Below, piece by piece: positions 23,863-35,848 of a DNA stretch of 64,000 nt (position 1 is its first letter; the number at the start of each line of letters is the position of its first letter). The position numbers were made by a program, and so were the translations under genes. Location of the stretch: contig CP136492.1 in assembly GCA_032768795.1 (NCBI GenBank), positions 1,674,001 through 1,738,000 of the forward strand, given 5' to 3'. This DNA is from Tremella fuciformis (taxonomy: Eukaryota; Basidiomycota; Tremellomycetes; Tremellales; Tremellaceae). The notes under the pieces are model-generated. The model searched no databases and had not been told where the DNA came from. It was given only the letters and a program-made list of their open reading frames with translations.

Positions 23863-23924
23863 GGCTACGAAGATGGGGTGCATAGAACTGTATGAACCAG
23901 ACTAAACTGTTGTACAGCCGTCAT

Positions 23925-25557
23925 CTACTCCTGGTTCTTGATGATGACCTTGATGTCGTTGCCTGCCTTGACCGCCTCGAAGGCCTGCTGGGACTGCGCG
24001 AGGGGGAATTTTACAGTGATCAAGGGCTTCAGGTCTACGACGCCACGCGCGAGCATCTCGATCGCAGACGGGAAGCAAGAGGCGGTATAGCGGGTGATGC
24101 CTGATTTCAGCAATGGCAAAGCTCAGAGAGTCGGCGACGCACCCTTGACGTCGAGCTCCTTGTTGGTGACGGCGATGTTGGGCCAGAGCATGGTCTGAAT
24201 ATGGCTGAGACCGACTTGTAGGTCTGGACTGTCAGCATGGCTTCTCGCTGCGGAGCACGCGCGACGCACAGGTGGCGCCCTGCTTGGCAATAGCGATACC
24301 GAGCAGGCAGCAGTCCTCACACCCAGTAGCCTCGACCACTCGATCCACGCCCTCCTCATCCTCCAGGCCAGCTTCCCGGATCCAGCCTGCAGCTCGCTCG
24401 ATAGCAGCGAGCCACTTCTTGTCCCCAGGCGTAGGGCCGTGGGCGTCGCCCGTGGCAGGCTCGGCGTCTGCGCCGTGCGCGTGCTCGCCCAGGGCGTGTT
24501 CCAAGCCGTTTGCGGCTGGCTTGGATGTCGGCGCGAGCTCGGTGTTGAGGAAGACGTGGTCGAAGATGGGCTTGCCTGTCAGAGGGGAGATGTACTTCTT
24601 GGCGAACTCGACTCGGGCAGGGTTGATGTCGACGCCGATGATCTTCTTGACCGAGTAGGCATGTGCCACAGCAGCTGTGATCAGACCGATAGGACCGCAC
24701 CCCCTAAACCGTCAGGTTCTGGTACATCCGAGAGTTTGGAGCACTGACATGATGGCAAGGGTCTGGTGAGGCCGGATGTCACATCGCTTGCCGATTTGCA
24801 CACCGATCTGGGTCTCAGCACTGTACAGACAGAGCCCAGGCAAGGGAGCGCACCGCGAGAGGCTGAATGGACCCAGCTTCGTCCCAACCGACGTTATCCG
24901 GGATCTTCGGAGCCATGTCTGCTGGAAGGGCGAAGTATCTAACGGTAAGGACGGCGTCTGCAACACTGAAAACATGCACCCACTTTTGTATTGATCCCTC
25001 GGCATTGGGCGCACCGCAGTAGAGGTAGTCTTTCATCAGCGACTTAGAAGCTGCGTAGGAGAAGATGGCTCACCGAGACAAATGTTCGATCGGCCGTTTT
25101 TGCAGTTGATACATCTGCGACACGGCAATCCCGGTTCGACTGCCATAAGCCTCTGCCTCACTCAAGGGAGACGGTACTGACTAGCCACACGGTCGCCGAC
25201 CTTGTGCGTCGTCACCGTCTCGCCGACAGCAATGACCTCCCCAGCGGACTCGTGACCCATAATGACGGGCTGGGTGATCGGCCGTCCGCCCACACCGCCA
25301 GAAGAGAATGCGTGCATATCGCTGCCGCAGATACCTGCCTCTCAGCACCCAGCACCTCGTCCCACTGCGGGCCCAGATGTGCTCTGCTCACCGGTCGAGA
25401 CGACCTTGACAAGCACGCCATCGGGCTGGAGGACGGGCACGGGAATATCCCGGATCTCGACCTTGGCGAGGCCGACGAGGGTGCAGCCTTTGTTGGCCAG
25501 CCCGAGCTTCTTGACGCTCTCGGGCTGCTCTGTGCGGTGCTTGTGGAACTGGGACAT
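23925..25557 (-). CDS. Zinc-dependent polyol dehydrogenase (sorbitol/xylitol DH family)
   Basis: Medium-chain, zinc-dependent alcohol dehydrogenase, closest by eye to sorbitol/xylitol (L-iditol 2-) dehydrogenases, which oxidise polyols to ketoses with NAD(P). Start ATG at 25557. Catalytic zinc ligands appear in ICGSDMH and IMGHESAGEV; a structural zinc cluster in EPGLPCRRCINCKNGRSNIC is complete. The substrate/linker block RYFALPADMAPKIPDNV follows. The Rossmann region (after LAIM, then GVDINPARVEFAKKY) is interrupted by an unusual acidic, His-rich insertion of about 35 residues (GEHAHGADAEPATGDAHG). At least five introns. The C terminus GNDIKVIIKNQE is typical. Exact substrate unknown. Confidence 0.85.
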
Positions 25558-26010
25558 GGCGATGACAGAGACGTTGATAGCGATATGGAACTGGGTTTCG
25601 AAGCACGCAAATAAGAAGCGTGATATATAAGACCAGGGAAGGGGAGACAAACTCGGTCTGATATCGGTCCGAGGGGGCCGACCGGCGTCCGGCGCCGGGG
25701 GACCGGCCCGGACATTCTGCAGCGTTTCGATAATTCCCACCATCTACCATCTTGACTCTGACTGTGTTGCTGGCTGGCAGATTCGTGTCATACTCTGCCC
25801 CTGTAGGTCAGGTAGGAGCGCGTATAGAGGGGTGTTCTCTGATGCTTGGGAAAACGGCCCTCTCCAGCGTCAGCAGCGACCACTCGCGTCCCGCCAGAAA
25901 CCCTGCCTTGGACAGGAAAGATTGCGTTCTGGTCCGATGTCAATGAAACAGTGCCGACGAGCGTGATGAGAATTGCATGGTGTCGTCATCATCATGTTGG
26001 AGAGACTCTT
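25558..26010. other. Upstream region of the dehydrogenase / 3' end of the tRNA synthetase gene
   Basis: 453 bases between the dehydrogenase start and the synthetase stop, both genes on the minus strand. A GC-rich block at 25670-25710 (GGCCGACCGGCGTCCGGC) is followed leftwards by an AT-richer segment (ATATATAAGACC at 25620-25633) that could be a TATA element for the dehydrogenase, about 65 bases upstream of its ATG. No gene seen. Confidence 0.4.
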
Positions 26011-27593
26011 CTACCGCATCTCGACACCCATTTCGGCCACAACCCTTTGCTGTACCAGGTCTTGCAAAGCGTTCACCTCATCATTGTTCAATGATCTGTG
26101 ATAAGCGGATCGCCGGTAGAGATTGGCACATGCTTACCTATCCATACTGCGGTAGTTCAAGCGATAGCATTTGCTCTGCCGCCCGCTCTTTGGGTGCTTG
26201 AAGTCGTCGATCTTCACAGGTCAGCCGCTGGCCCGAGATCATGCCTTCCACTCACGAGCTTCACGTCTTCAATGAGGTCGCCCGCGACCTCGCGCACAAC
26301 CTCGCAAAAGTCGTTCTCATGGAAAGGTCGACCTTGTGTGATGTCTTGCGTCACCTCACCAGCCGGGATCCTCCCTCCGGCAGCCGTGGCTCCCACACCA
26401 GTAGGTGTCGACGCCGATACGGCCGCTGGCAGCCAGAAAGACATGTCTTTGTAGCAGGGCGGGTAGCGGGAGTACGGCTTGAAGGAGGTGATCTCGCCTG
26501 GGTAGAACTGAGATGTAAAGCGAGGATCTTCCGACCAGAAGAGACGAATGTCCGGGATGTTGAACAACACCATTGCTATTCGTTCCAAACCGAGCCCGAA
26601 AGCCCAGCCTGACTTGTGAGACATGCCTAGCTGTGAGCGCGAGTGGTCGCGGCGTGTCCTACATAGCTCACCTGCTTGGTCCAGCGTCTTCTGCATGACG
26701 ACGCCGCATCCCAGAAGCTCGAGCCACGCTCCATTCCACCACACCTCGACTTCATAGCTCGGGGTTGTGAAAGGGAAGAAAGCCTCGATCCATCGGACTC
26801 TCAAAGGCTCGCCGTCTTTGGTCGCTGCCCCGCCGAACAAGCGGAAGATGAGGCTGTTGAGAGAGTGCTTGAGATGCTGTGTGATCTCGCGCGCATGAAC
26901 GGGGTCGTGTTGCGGCTGATAGGGATTGCTCTCGCCCACCACCGTGGGGTCTTCAATCACCAGTGGACACTTCTCCAGACTAGCCGCCAAAGCTGCATTG
27001 AGCTCCGGCAGAGTGTGCAGCTGATCGGACGGCCAGACGTGGGTGCCCTCCATCTGGTGAAATACCGGGTAGTGGGAAGCATCGATCTCATCCCGGCGAT
27101 ACACATCCGCCGTCAAAAGCCACCGGTCCAGCCCTTGCCGATACGTGCCAACCTCGTGCGCGGACGTATGCGTGCGGAGCATATGTTCCGAGTTGAGGTA
27201 GTACGAGTCTGTGAGAGCTCTCCCAGGATGATCAGGGGCGAAGCCGAGCTCGTCAAAGTTTTCGTGGACCGTCACTATGGGTGAGGCGGGCGTCAGGGAA
27301 GTGAACGTGGAGAAGTGGGATTCGATGGTCTGGCGCAAAATAGATATGGGATGTGATGGTAAGGTGTGCAGCTTGCGCGGGAGCTTGGACAAGATTGCTG
27401 GGGGCGTGTTGGAGAAGGCATCCTTGGGGTAGGTCTCGCCAAAGAGGTGATATGATTGGTGGGACGTGGAAGGGGCGGACGTGGTTTGTGCGCGTCTAGC
27501 GATGTGTGCTGGACGAAGCAGCTGTCGCGACAGATATGGCCGTACGAGCTTCGAGCAGCTCGCTATTGCCTGCCTGGGCATGTGCAAGGACAT
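26011..27593 (-). CDS. MSF1: Mitochondrial phenylalanyl-tRNA synthetase
   Basis: Class II aminoacyl-tRNA synthetase charging mitochondrial tRNA-Phe. The start at 27593 (MSLHMPRQA) gives a basic, Arg/Ser-rich leader typical of mitochondrial import. Motif 2 appears as YRRDEIDASHYPVFHQ, substrate-pocket residues in FFPFTTPSYEVEVWW, and motif 3 as GWAFGLGLERIAM. A 48-base intron near 26639-26686 lacks a stop, so the unspliced frame also stays open there. Two further introns near the end (about 26207-26252 and 26102-26145) join EDVKLV to the anticodon-binding fold IDDFKHPKSGR and RSLNNDEVNALQDLV, with a stop at 26011. Monomeric organellar PheRS, with the domain order seen in yeast MSF1 and human FARS2. 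Confidence 0.93.
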
Positions 27594-27820
27594 AGCGATG
27601 TGACGAGACAAGCGCAGAGAGGAGTGAGCGAGGAAGTGAATCTCGGACCTACGGCTTAGGACATAGGAATTTCGGAATCCGACGGGTCCGATCCGGTAAG
27701 CGAGGCAAAGTGGCAGTGAGCAATACACGGATGATGGCGAGCAAACCCGTTTGCATGGGTGCGAGAAGGATGCACAGCTGAGAGATTGTACAACAACATC
27801 TTCATTGATTCGATGATGCG

Positions 27821-29263
27821 TCATGAGTCTGCTGGATCATCCTTCCATCCTCGTTCTACTCCTTGCGCCTGCTTCTTCCGCAGCCACTCGTACACGACGC
27901 AGACCATCAGATTGCTTCTAAGAGACTTGAGCAGAGCGTGACGTACCTGAAATCTCTGGTGGCCATGTCACCACCTTCGTCTTCACATACAGACTCGTAA
28001 ACACTCTTCGCGGCCCAACCGAGGGGCGTGGGCAGATCATATCCATGTGCAGCATGAAGAGCCAGGCCGACGTCCTGACGGGTCAGCGTCGGTCTTAGCT
28101 ATCCGTTTCTGCTGACAAACCTTGAGCATCAGTCTCGATTGGAAGCCTCCCGTGTAGCCTCTCGACCCGGGCGTGCCAGTGACTTCAGGCAGGGGCGAAT
28201 TCACTTTGCTCGACCAAGACTGCGCAGTCGCGCTGTTGAAGACCTCATGCAGCAATTGCGGGTCCGCGCCAAGCGAGCGACCCAGCGCGAGCCCTTCTGC
28301 CAAGCCGACCTGGTTTATGGCCAGTACCAGACTGCCTATCAGTCTCCATCGTACTTCGCTCGGCCCAAGAGCATACTTATTGGACACCTTCACGGCCAGC
28401 CCATTTCCACTGCCACCACACTGTATGACGCCTCCTGGCCTCGCCATCATCTGCAAGAGCGGTATTGCCAGAGCAGTGGCTGCTGGACTGGGCGAACCCA
28501 GCATGATGGTCAGAGATGCAGCGGCAGCCCCTACAATGCCTTCGACGTCAGTGAGAGAGCTTCCAGAGAGAGGCGGGAGCTGGAACTCACCGCCGGAGAC
28601 GGGTGCATCTAGCATGACGGCCCTGCCATCTGTCCGGTCCAACACTTTACTGGCGACACTCCTAGCTGCTGTAGGGTCCAGAGTTGTCTGATCGACCAAG
28701 ACTGTGTGTAGGTTGCTGCTGGCATCGGCGGCTCCAGGTAGAGGTTCGGAGTTGAGCAAGGGCGCCGTTTGCGCTGGAACCTCGATCAGACCGGCAAGCA
28801 GCCCTGTATGCTCGTCGAGGTAGACCGCCTCCACTTGAGGTGTAGAGGGGAGCATGGTGAAGATTCGAGCGGCCTCACGTGCGATTCTGAGGTGTTGAAG
28901 TGGGAGTCCTTCGGCTAGTCCACATCACTCACTCCTTGCCATTGCCCACCCGGTCTACTCGGCCCGCCAGCTCGGCGCCGCCCTTCTCGCGAAGGTCAGA
29001 GAGAAACGAGGTCGCTCGGCGGTCGTCTTGTTCGCAGATCAGGAAGCGCGGTTCCTCCTTTGTCGATTCTTCTCGCACCAAATGCGCTGCGTGCATTTTC
29101 GAGAACAGATTCAGAGCCATCGGATGACCTGATGCTCAGCGTACGTCGACTTAAGTGACCCAGCGATGTTGAAGGGGCTGCGATAGTAGACCTCACCCAT
29201 CGCTCCAAGGCCTACCCAGCCGATCGTCGACTGGCGCGAGAGCCTGGCTACTGTTGCTTGCAT
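27821..29263 (-). CDS. 3-hydroxyisobutyrate dehydrogenase-like oxidoreductase
   Basis: NAD(P)-dependent beta-hydroxyacid dehydrogenase, similar to 3-hydroxyisobutyrate dehydrogenase of valine breakdown. The start ATG at 29263 leads to the Rossmann glycine motif GWVGLGAMGHPM, created by splicing out an intron beginning at about 29193. Other marks: TMLPSTPQVEAVYL, substrate-binding DAPVSGG, the catalytic-Lys block GNGLAVKVSNK, and YTGGFQSRLMLK followed by DVGLALHAA. The final exon codes VVYEWLRKKQ and ends at 27821. The last intron is very short (29 or 32 bases by either acceptor). No long mitochondrial leader is visible, so location is uncertain, and related glyoxylate/succinic-semialdehyde reductases cannot be excluded. 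Confidence 0.85.
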
Positions 29264-29681
29264 GTTGTGTGGTCTGCTACTCCGTTGCGTCGCATAGACG
29301 CAGAAGCATAGCTACTTGGACAGCTACGAGTAGCTATGACCGGACATGTCGGTTAAGTTCCGGCCGGTTTCCCTCGGCAACCTCTCCCAACCCAGGACCC
29401 ATGCAAGTGAGTGCTCCTGTCATCACTTGCCATAGCGCGACCATTGCCCACCTCTGAAGACGTGAAAGACGTGCAAGATGTCATCGGAAATCTCATGACC
29501 GGTAGCTGGAGGTTCTGCATACCGACCTGCCTTTGCCTAGTCCCAGCACGGGCCGTCAATCTCGTTTCCATCAAGCTAAACAACTCGGTTCTACTGCCTG
29601 GATGTACTCAAGCTTCAGACCGATCATTCATGCTTCTCGGTCTATGTCGACCTCCTCTCGACGTTGTCGTGGGCGCAGAAG

Positions 29682-32600
29682 ATGGATCATGAGGCCTCGT
29701 GGGATGTCTCCCTCCTGTCGACTCCAGTGAGGCAAGCCGTGAGTAGGGCCCGTGGCCGGAGTGACGCGGCTGATTTTGAGCTCGAGAGCCTGTCCGGGTC
29801 ACGATTCGATATTGATGTCTTCCGACGACGCCCCGCCGTAGGCGATACGGAGAACAGAATCCGATTCCTATTACGCTCATTTGCGATCGAGCACCCGGAT
29901 GCACTAGTCGACTTCATGCGAAACGAGCTTGAAGGGGTACATTCCACGGATGGACAGCGACATGGTTCGCTGCGGCTTCACCTTGATCCTCGGATCGGAT
30001 TCGAGTCAAGGCTACAGAAGGCTTTGGCCGACGCGATGACCCTGCAAGTCAGAGCGGACGCTTTCGAGTCTTTAGGTTCGCTTGCTGGCCCCTGCGATCC
30101 CGACAATACGTGCTCTAGCGACGAAGATGAAGAGATGCGGACGGCGTATGAAGGGTCGCCCGGTGAGTTCATGTTATGCTGTGAGGGCTGTCTGACTGAC
30201 TGCAAAGAGACTCTGGCCGCCTCTACCCCATCTCCTTTTCTGCGACATACGAAGTACTCCGTCCCTGCTCCAGATGTGGTCCGCTCGTCCCCGAGCAGCG
30301 AGAGCAGGTCAAGCAGGAAACGGCCTTCCAGCGAAGACTGCGCCGGTGACCTTCCTCCTACACCGCGTCCTCGACTTGCGGCGACCTCAAGTCGAACATA
30401 TTCGGCTGCGAGCACGTCGTCCACATCTAAAGACGCGAGGTCATCTGCATCATCGTCCGTTCTGGTCACCCCTCAGCACTCCGTCCTCGTTCCTCCTTGG
30501 GACGGGTTAGATAAATCAAAATCCTTTCCAACCGAGCCTAAAGTGGGTTCGACTCAGGCCCCAGCTTGGACGCCGGTTCCTCCTTATGATGAGACAGAGC
30601 GCTTCATCGACATCCTCCCACGATGTCCGTATCAAGCCATGCTCTACAAGAAGGACATCAGATTTCATGTGCAATGGCAACTAGAGAGGGAATTGTCGAA
30701 ATACCCGACGCTAAGCTGGGAAGACTTCGATACGACCGATTTTGACGAACTACGAGGTGACGCGGCAGACGCGGAACCGAGAATTCGCCCGCTGCTGGAG
30801 AAGGTCGCGCACCGAAAATTAGGTGACGAGACGAACATCATCGGCCCGGAAGGCATCGCTGCTGCAAACCTGTGCCAGCGACGAGCGAGTCTGCTGCAAG
30901 AAGTTGATGTTGAGGAGCGGTCAATCCGATCAGGTGATCTGGCGGGCTGCGGTCAGGACAACAAATTCTGGTATGGCGGCAGGGTAGCATACACGGTCAT
31001 CGTCGAGCCCGTATCTCTAAGATCGGCTGCGTGTATCCGATCTGCTCGCGTCGAGGATCTGAGATACCCAAAGGCTCCCCACGTCGTTGCCGACCGGCCC
31101 TCAATGAGACTTGGGCCATTGGATGACCCCGAGAATCCGATGGGTCCAGGACCGTCTTTGAAAGTCGAATCGAAACGTCTTCCCTTCACCATGAGTTTAC
31201 GAGCACCCGAAATGCCAGGCAGATCGTCTCGACTGGCTCGAAGATTCGGTTCGCGACGGATTCTCAACTTCAGACTCGTTGATTTACAGGACAAACACCG
31301 CGATGCAGTCATCAACCTGTTTATGGGACGGTGCTTCGTCCTATTTGGTCGCACCTATCGAGCTCTATGGGCACCTGCTGATCGTGACATGGTCTTTGCC
31401 ATAGAAACAAACGATGAACTGCCTGGAGTAACGTCTACGGGCCGCTTTCTCTATGAGCCAAAGATGCTACCATTCAATCAAATCTTCATCAGTCAGCAGC
31501 CTTCGAATTATGTCAGTGAGCGACAGCGCTGACTTTTCAGTGTTCAATCATCCGAGACTCAAGCCATCCCAAGCTGTCGCGAAATGGGCCGCCAGACCGC
31601 AAATATTGTTCTCCGATTCAGTCCCTGCAGCAAGGGTTGCCCCGGATGCCATTGGTCAAATCGATGATATTGTCTGCGCGTCAGCAGAGGGCCGGCCGAA
31701 CACTGAGGAGATTCTCACAGATGGCTGCGGCTGGATGTGTACGTAAAAATTGGCGGCACGCGCACCGCTGACATTTATAGCGGAAAGCCTTGCTGGTCGT
31801 ATATATGGGCATCCGGATATCCGTTCCCCAGCGGGTAGACCATCGGTCGTCCAGATGCGCATCGGTGGCTCCAAAGGCCTGCTTGCATTGATGAGCCCAG
31901 CTCAGGCTCGACAGTTTCCGGGCAAAGACGTGATCTTGCGGCCGTCAATGATCAAGGCTCTCTCGGCTGAGGAATGGCGGAATGATCCGTCTTTGTTGTT
32001 TGTCGACATCCTTCGTTGCGAGAGTCTCAAGATTGGGACGACCTTGTCCGCCGAGCCGATAGCCATCTTGGTCCATAACGGAGTACCTGCGTCATTGTTC
32101 TGCGAGCGATTAAGGCAAGGCCTGGAATCATTGAAGGACGAGTTCACCGCCCATGCTCTGCCAAACGAAACGGAGGCGGATGTTCTTAACCGTATTGCTG
32201 CGAGTTGTTTTGGCCGCGCTGGAGTGGGCGGCGAACGCAAGAAACGCACTGTGATGAATGCAGGCATCTCAACTCGCGCCGCCGGCCTGACTTGGGAGTC
32301 CATGGAATCCACGGACGACATGGAGGATGACGCGCTGCCACCTCTGATCTTGCCCTCGGAGCGATTCGACGTCGATCCGGTCAGCGGTCAGTCAGGCTCT
32401 ATAGCCGAAAGGTGCGCCTCTAGCCACAACTTGGGACGGATCGCTGATACACTCAGTCTTTTGGATGCAGTTCTTGCGGGCTTTCACCCGCTCGAATCGG
32501 CGTATACCGGAGCCAAGCTTCACCGACTCATGTCTGCTCTCACCAATAAGGGTATCCGCGAATTTAGGATACCAGTCGAACAGTCAATCTCTGCCTTTAT

Positions 32601-34188
32601 CGTCCCTGACACCCTCGATGTCCTCCAGCCTGGCGAGATCTTCGTTTCGTTCTCGAGCAACGCGCCAGTTGACCCGGATACTGGGTGTCGCATTCCCCAC
32701 CTTGAGGGACCTGTAATTGCCTTCCGGTCGCCTTGCAAGCTTCCGACCGACATCCGCAGATTCACGGCCGTGTATCGGCCAGAATTGGCTCACTTACGAG
32801 ACTGCATCGTCATGTCCGCCAGTCGGCATTGTAAGCGCTCTCCGGCGTCTTTCTTGGGCGGAGGGGACTATGATGGCGACACCGTTCAAGTCATATGGGA
32901 GCCGGAGATAGTGTCAAGCTTCCACGACGCAGATGACGCGATCGCAGATACACCGTATGACTTTGAGAAGGACAACTTCGCCAAGCATGTGGTCAAGTGC
33001 GGCGATTTCCTCGAGAGTCTTTCGAGTCATGATGAGGAAACTAGAATCGTCAATTATCAGACGTTCTTGTTAGCAGCTCTTCGGGATGAGCATCTGGCGG
33101 GACTCTGTGCGTTATGCAACCTTGGTAGGCTTGAGCTGATGCCGAAGACTCGGACTTGCATGGCAATGCCGCATACAGACTGGGATACGGTCACCGCAAA
33201 GTTCTACGCTTGGCACGGATGTGAGTGTGGCGGATCCTCATCCAGTCTATCTTGGCTCATGAGCTCAGGTTTTGCCATGTACTGGATGCGTCCAAAAGCG
33301 GTCTTCGGCTCGTGCCTGGAGTGCGAGAGGCCGATGTTAAAGAGTTTGCCGGATCTCTCAGATGGCGTATGTTCAAGAAAGACATGCCGGATGTCGACAA
33401 TCCTGTCTTCGTCCGGAGACCCGACTATCTGGGACCTTTCGTTGTAAGCACATGTGACATCTTGGTCTGCCGTACTGACTGACAGATGGACCAACTCATT
33501 GCGGTTGGTGAGCACGCGCGAGACGAGGTCATGCGTACCTTCCCACTTGAAGTGGCTCGTCGAAACCAAGCGGACTATGACGATTTATCACCGCTGTACC
33601 TCAGAGCGAGGGCACAAGGTGTATCAAGTGTCGAACTGAATGTGCAGCTCGATCTGCTTGAGCAACATGTTAGATGCTGCAAGTGGATCTGGGATATGAT
33701 CCGGGCAAGGCAGCTCGACCGCACGGCCAGCATCAGAGATGTCTATCGTCGCCTCATGAATGGCGAACACGTGGCCGTCTCTTCGCGAAGCGGGGCGTCA
33801 AGGACACATACGCCCAGCAAGAAGGCCAAGGCTCAAGAGAGCGAAAGCGACCTGCTCATGCTCACGCACATGCGACACTTGGCGGCCGTATGGAGGGACG
33901 GCTTGACACCGGATACGGTCCCCCTTTTGTGTCATTTTGGGGAGGAGAGATCGCTGGCACGGATGAAAATCTCTTGCGCTGTGGCGATCGCTCCATACCG
34001 GCCGAAACAGCTCATTCCGTGCGTGTCTTGATGGTTCATGAAATCTGCTGATTTGCAGATTTGACGTGGACTTTCTGACCACATGTCAGATGAAAGCCGA
34101 AGCTCGAGGAGCCGCGCGGACCATCGGTCAATCCGCGTACATCGCCATGAAGCCGACAAGCACAAACCGCTGGAGTGCCCGAGCATGA
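29682..34188 (+). CDS. RNA-dependent RNA polymerase (RNA silencing, QDE-1/Rdp1-like)
   Basis: Cellular RdRP that makes double-stranded RNA for Dicer in RNA interference. The active-site loop DYDGD is coded at 32866-32880 within FLGGGDYDGDTVQ. Supporting family blocks: SVVQMRIGGSKGLLAL, DVILRPSMIKAL, GPVIAFRSPCKLPTDIRRF and LRDCIVMSASRH. Introns lie at about 30162-30209, 31519-31548 and 31741-31781, with others in the last 1 kb. The final exon codes FDVDFLTTCQMKAEARGAAR and stops at 34188. The N-terminal 250 residues are Ser-rich and poorly conserved. The ATG at 29682 is nominal: good coding sequence in the same frame extends left to about 29610, so an upstream exon probably exists between 29400 and 29600. 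The catalytic core looks intact. Confidence 0.92.
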
Positions 34189-34480
34189 TGCTCGAATTCC
34201 AATCAACAAAGAATATCTCGCACAAACGTCACTTATCGATCTTGTATAGACTATTAGAACTTTGCATTTCTTCCCGACACAAGCACTTGCTGCTCACGCA
34301 AATGCGATTACCGAAAGGTCGATGCTCCTCAGCTCGATCGCCCGGATACCAGTATCACGGAGTGTGACCTCCTTTGCGATTGAATGGACAAAGGGGTTAC
34401 GGCGTGCATCATAGCTGACATACTGATTTTCAATTGACCTTTCGGTCTCTCGCCTGTCTTCCATCGTCCATTCGCCCGCA
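34189..34480. other. Short intergenic region after the RdRP gene
   Basis: 292 bases between the RdRP stop and the next start. Presumably it holds a 3' UTR and a compact promoter. Nothing else is seen. Confidence 0.4.
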
Positions 34481-35598
34481 ATGCCGCCTCCTGTCTCGGA
34501 TCACCACACGCCTTCCTCGATTACAGCATGGACGGCCGCCCGACGAGCGGCAGCAGCGCGCCTGTTCCGGATCAAGCAGACCGAGGCCATCATGCAGGAG
34601 GCCGCCATCGAGGAGAAAGCCGAGGCGGACAGCAAACCGCGAGAAGGGTCGAGTAGACCCAGGAAACCGAAGCCGCACGAGGTGCATGCCGCCTACCTGG
34701 TCGATGACTTCGTGCGTCCCCGCCTGTGCGAGCCACACGGTGGACTGGACTGATATGACACAGGTGAAAGACCGTATGCCGCAACTCGTCCTTGTCCTCG
34801 AGACATTTGCACCGGTGCACCGGTCTCTCCCCGCCATGCTCCTCATTCACTTCTTCTACTGGTACGCTCCCCTTTTCACCATCATCCCTAGCGGAGGCGC
34901 CGGGAGGGGAAAAGTACTGAGGGCAGGTGGTCTGCGCCGTGGTACCTCCATTTCCTGCTCCCGTACCCGGTCATCTACGTCATTCCTATGTGGTGCACCA
35001 TCGTCTCCCTCCTGGAATGGGAAGACCAAGACCTCTGGTCCGTCTTTCCCCTCTTACTATCCCTCGAGTAGAGAGAGCTGAGGGGCAGGCAGGCGTACTG
35101 GGCCATCATGGCCGTCGTCGAGTACATCGAGTTCCTCATGTTCGGCAGCACCATCACCCTGACCTGGTGGCCCAAGGTCCGTCCCCCTGGCAGCCAGCTC
35201 CAGCGGACCAAGCAGGGCGTGTGCTGACGGGCCAAGATCAAGGCGGTGCTGTGTTTCCTGTTGTACTCCAAGTCGGTCAGCGAGACGCGCGAGACGGAGA
35301 GGGTGAACAGCCGCAAGGAACTTGTCAAGGAACAGATACAGGTCCCGGAATATGTGAGTGAGGAGCTGATGCTTGTTTGTCCCTTGTCTGGGCGCGGGAC
35401 CGCTGATCATAGGGCGCTTTGATGCTCATCAAGATGTTTTTGCCGGACCCGCCGAAGGATAAGGAGGCCGAGAAGGACGAGAAGTTGAGGGAGCGCAATT
35501 TGAAAGAACAGGAGAAGGTGAAAGAGAAGGAGAAGGAGGAGAAGGAGGCGCAGAGGGCGAAGGAGAGACTCGAGGCGCGAATTCAGGCCAGGCAGTGA
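34481..35598 (+). CDS. REEP/HVA22 (TB2/DP1)-like membrane protein
   Basis: Integral membrane protein, probably of the REEP/Yop1/HVA22 group that shapes tubular ER. The ATG at 34481 begins a basic, Ala-rich cytosolic region. Splicing introns with donors at about 34710, 34861, 35037, 35178 and 35354 gives hydrophobic segments resembling that family: LPYPVIYVIPMWCTIVSLLE, then WQAYWAIMAVVEYIEFLMF, then TWWPKIKAVLCFLLY. An in-frame stop after PLLLSLE (about 35070) disappears if the intron GTCCGT...GGGGCAG is removed, which also restores the family's W-x-x-YW spacing. The C terminus is a long, highly charged Lys/Glu coiled coil. Family assignment is by pattern only. Confidence 0.55.
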
Positions 35599-35848
35599 TT
35601 CCACAGTTACAGCCGTGTACTTGATGTTGAGCCAGAGGACATGCTTGCAGCTCGGAGCAGAGATGCCAGGTGCACCTTGTCGCGAGGTGACGCAACAATG
35701 CAAATGACAGGAACATGTACGCGTGAATGATATACTTGGTGCGCTTTCGATAGATGACAATACATTCTCCGCGCCGCGACATTACGTCCTGCACGGCACA
35801 ACCTGTGAGCCCGAGGATGCCTCGGAGCCACGCCTCAGATGATCCGCC

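Noticed and set aside
26676..27284. 202-codon plus-strand frame
   Set aside because: Antisense to the mitochondrial PheRS catalytic domain.
35065..35075. Apparent premature stop in the REEP-like gene
   Set aside because: Lies within a sequence having donor GTCCGT, a branch-like GCTGAG and acceptor GGGCAG; removing it restores the family pattern.
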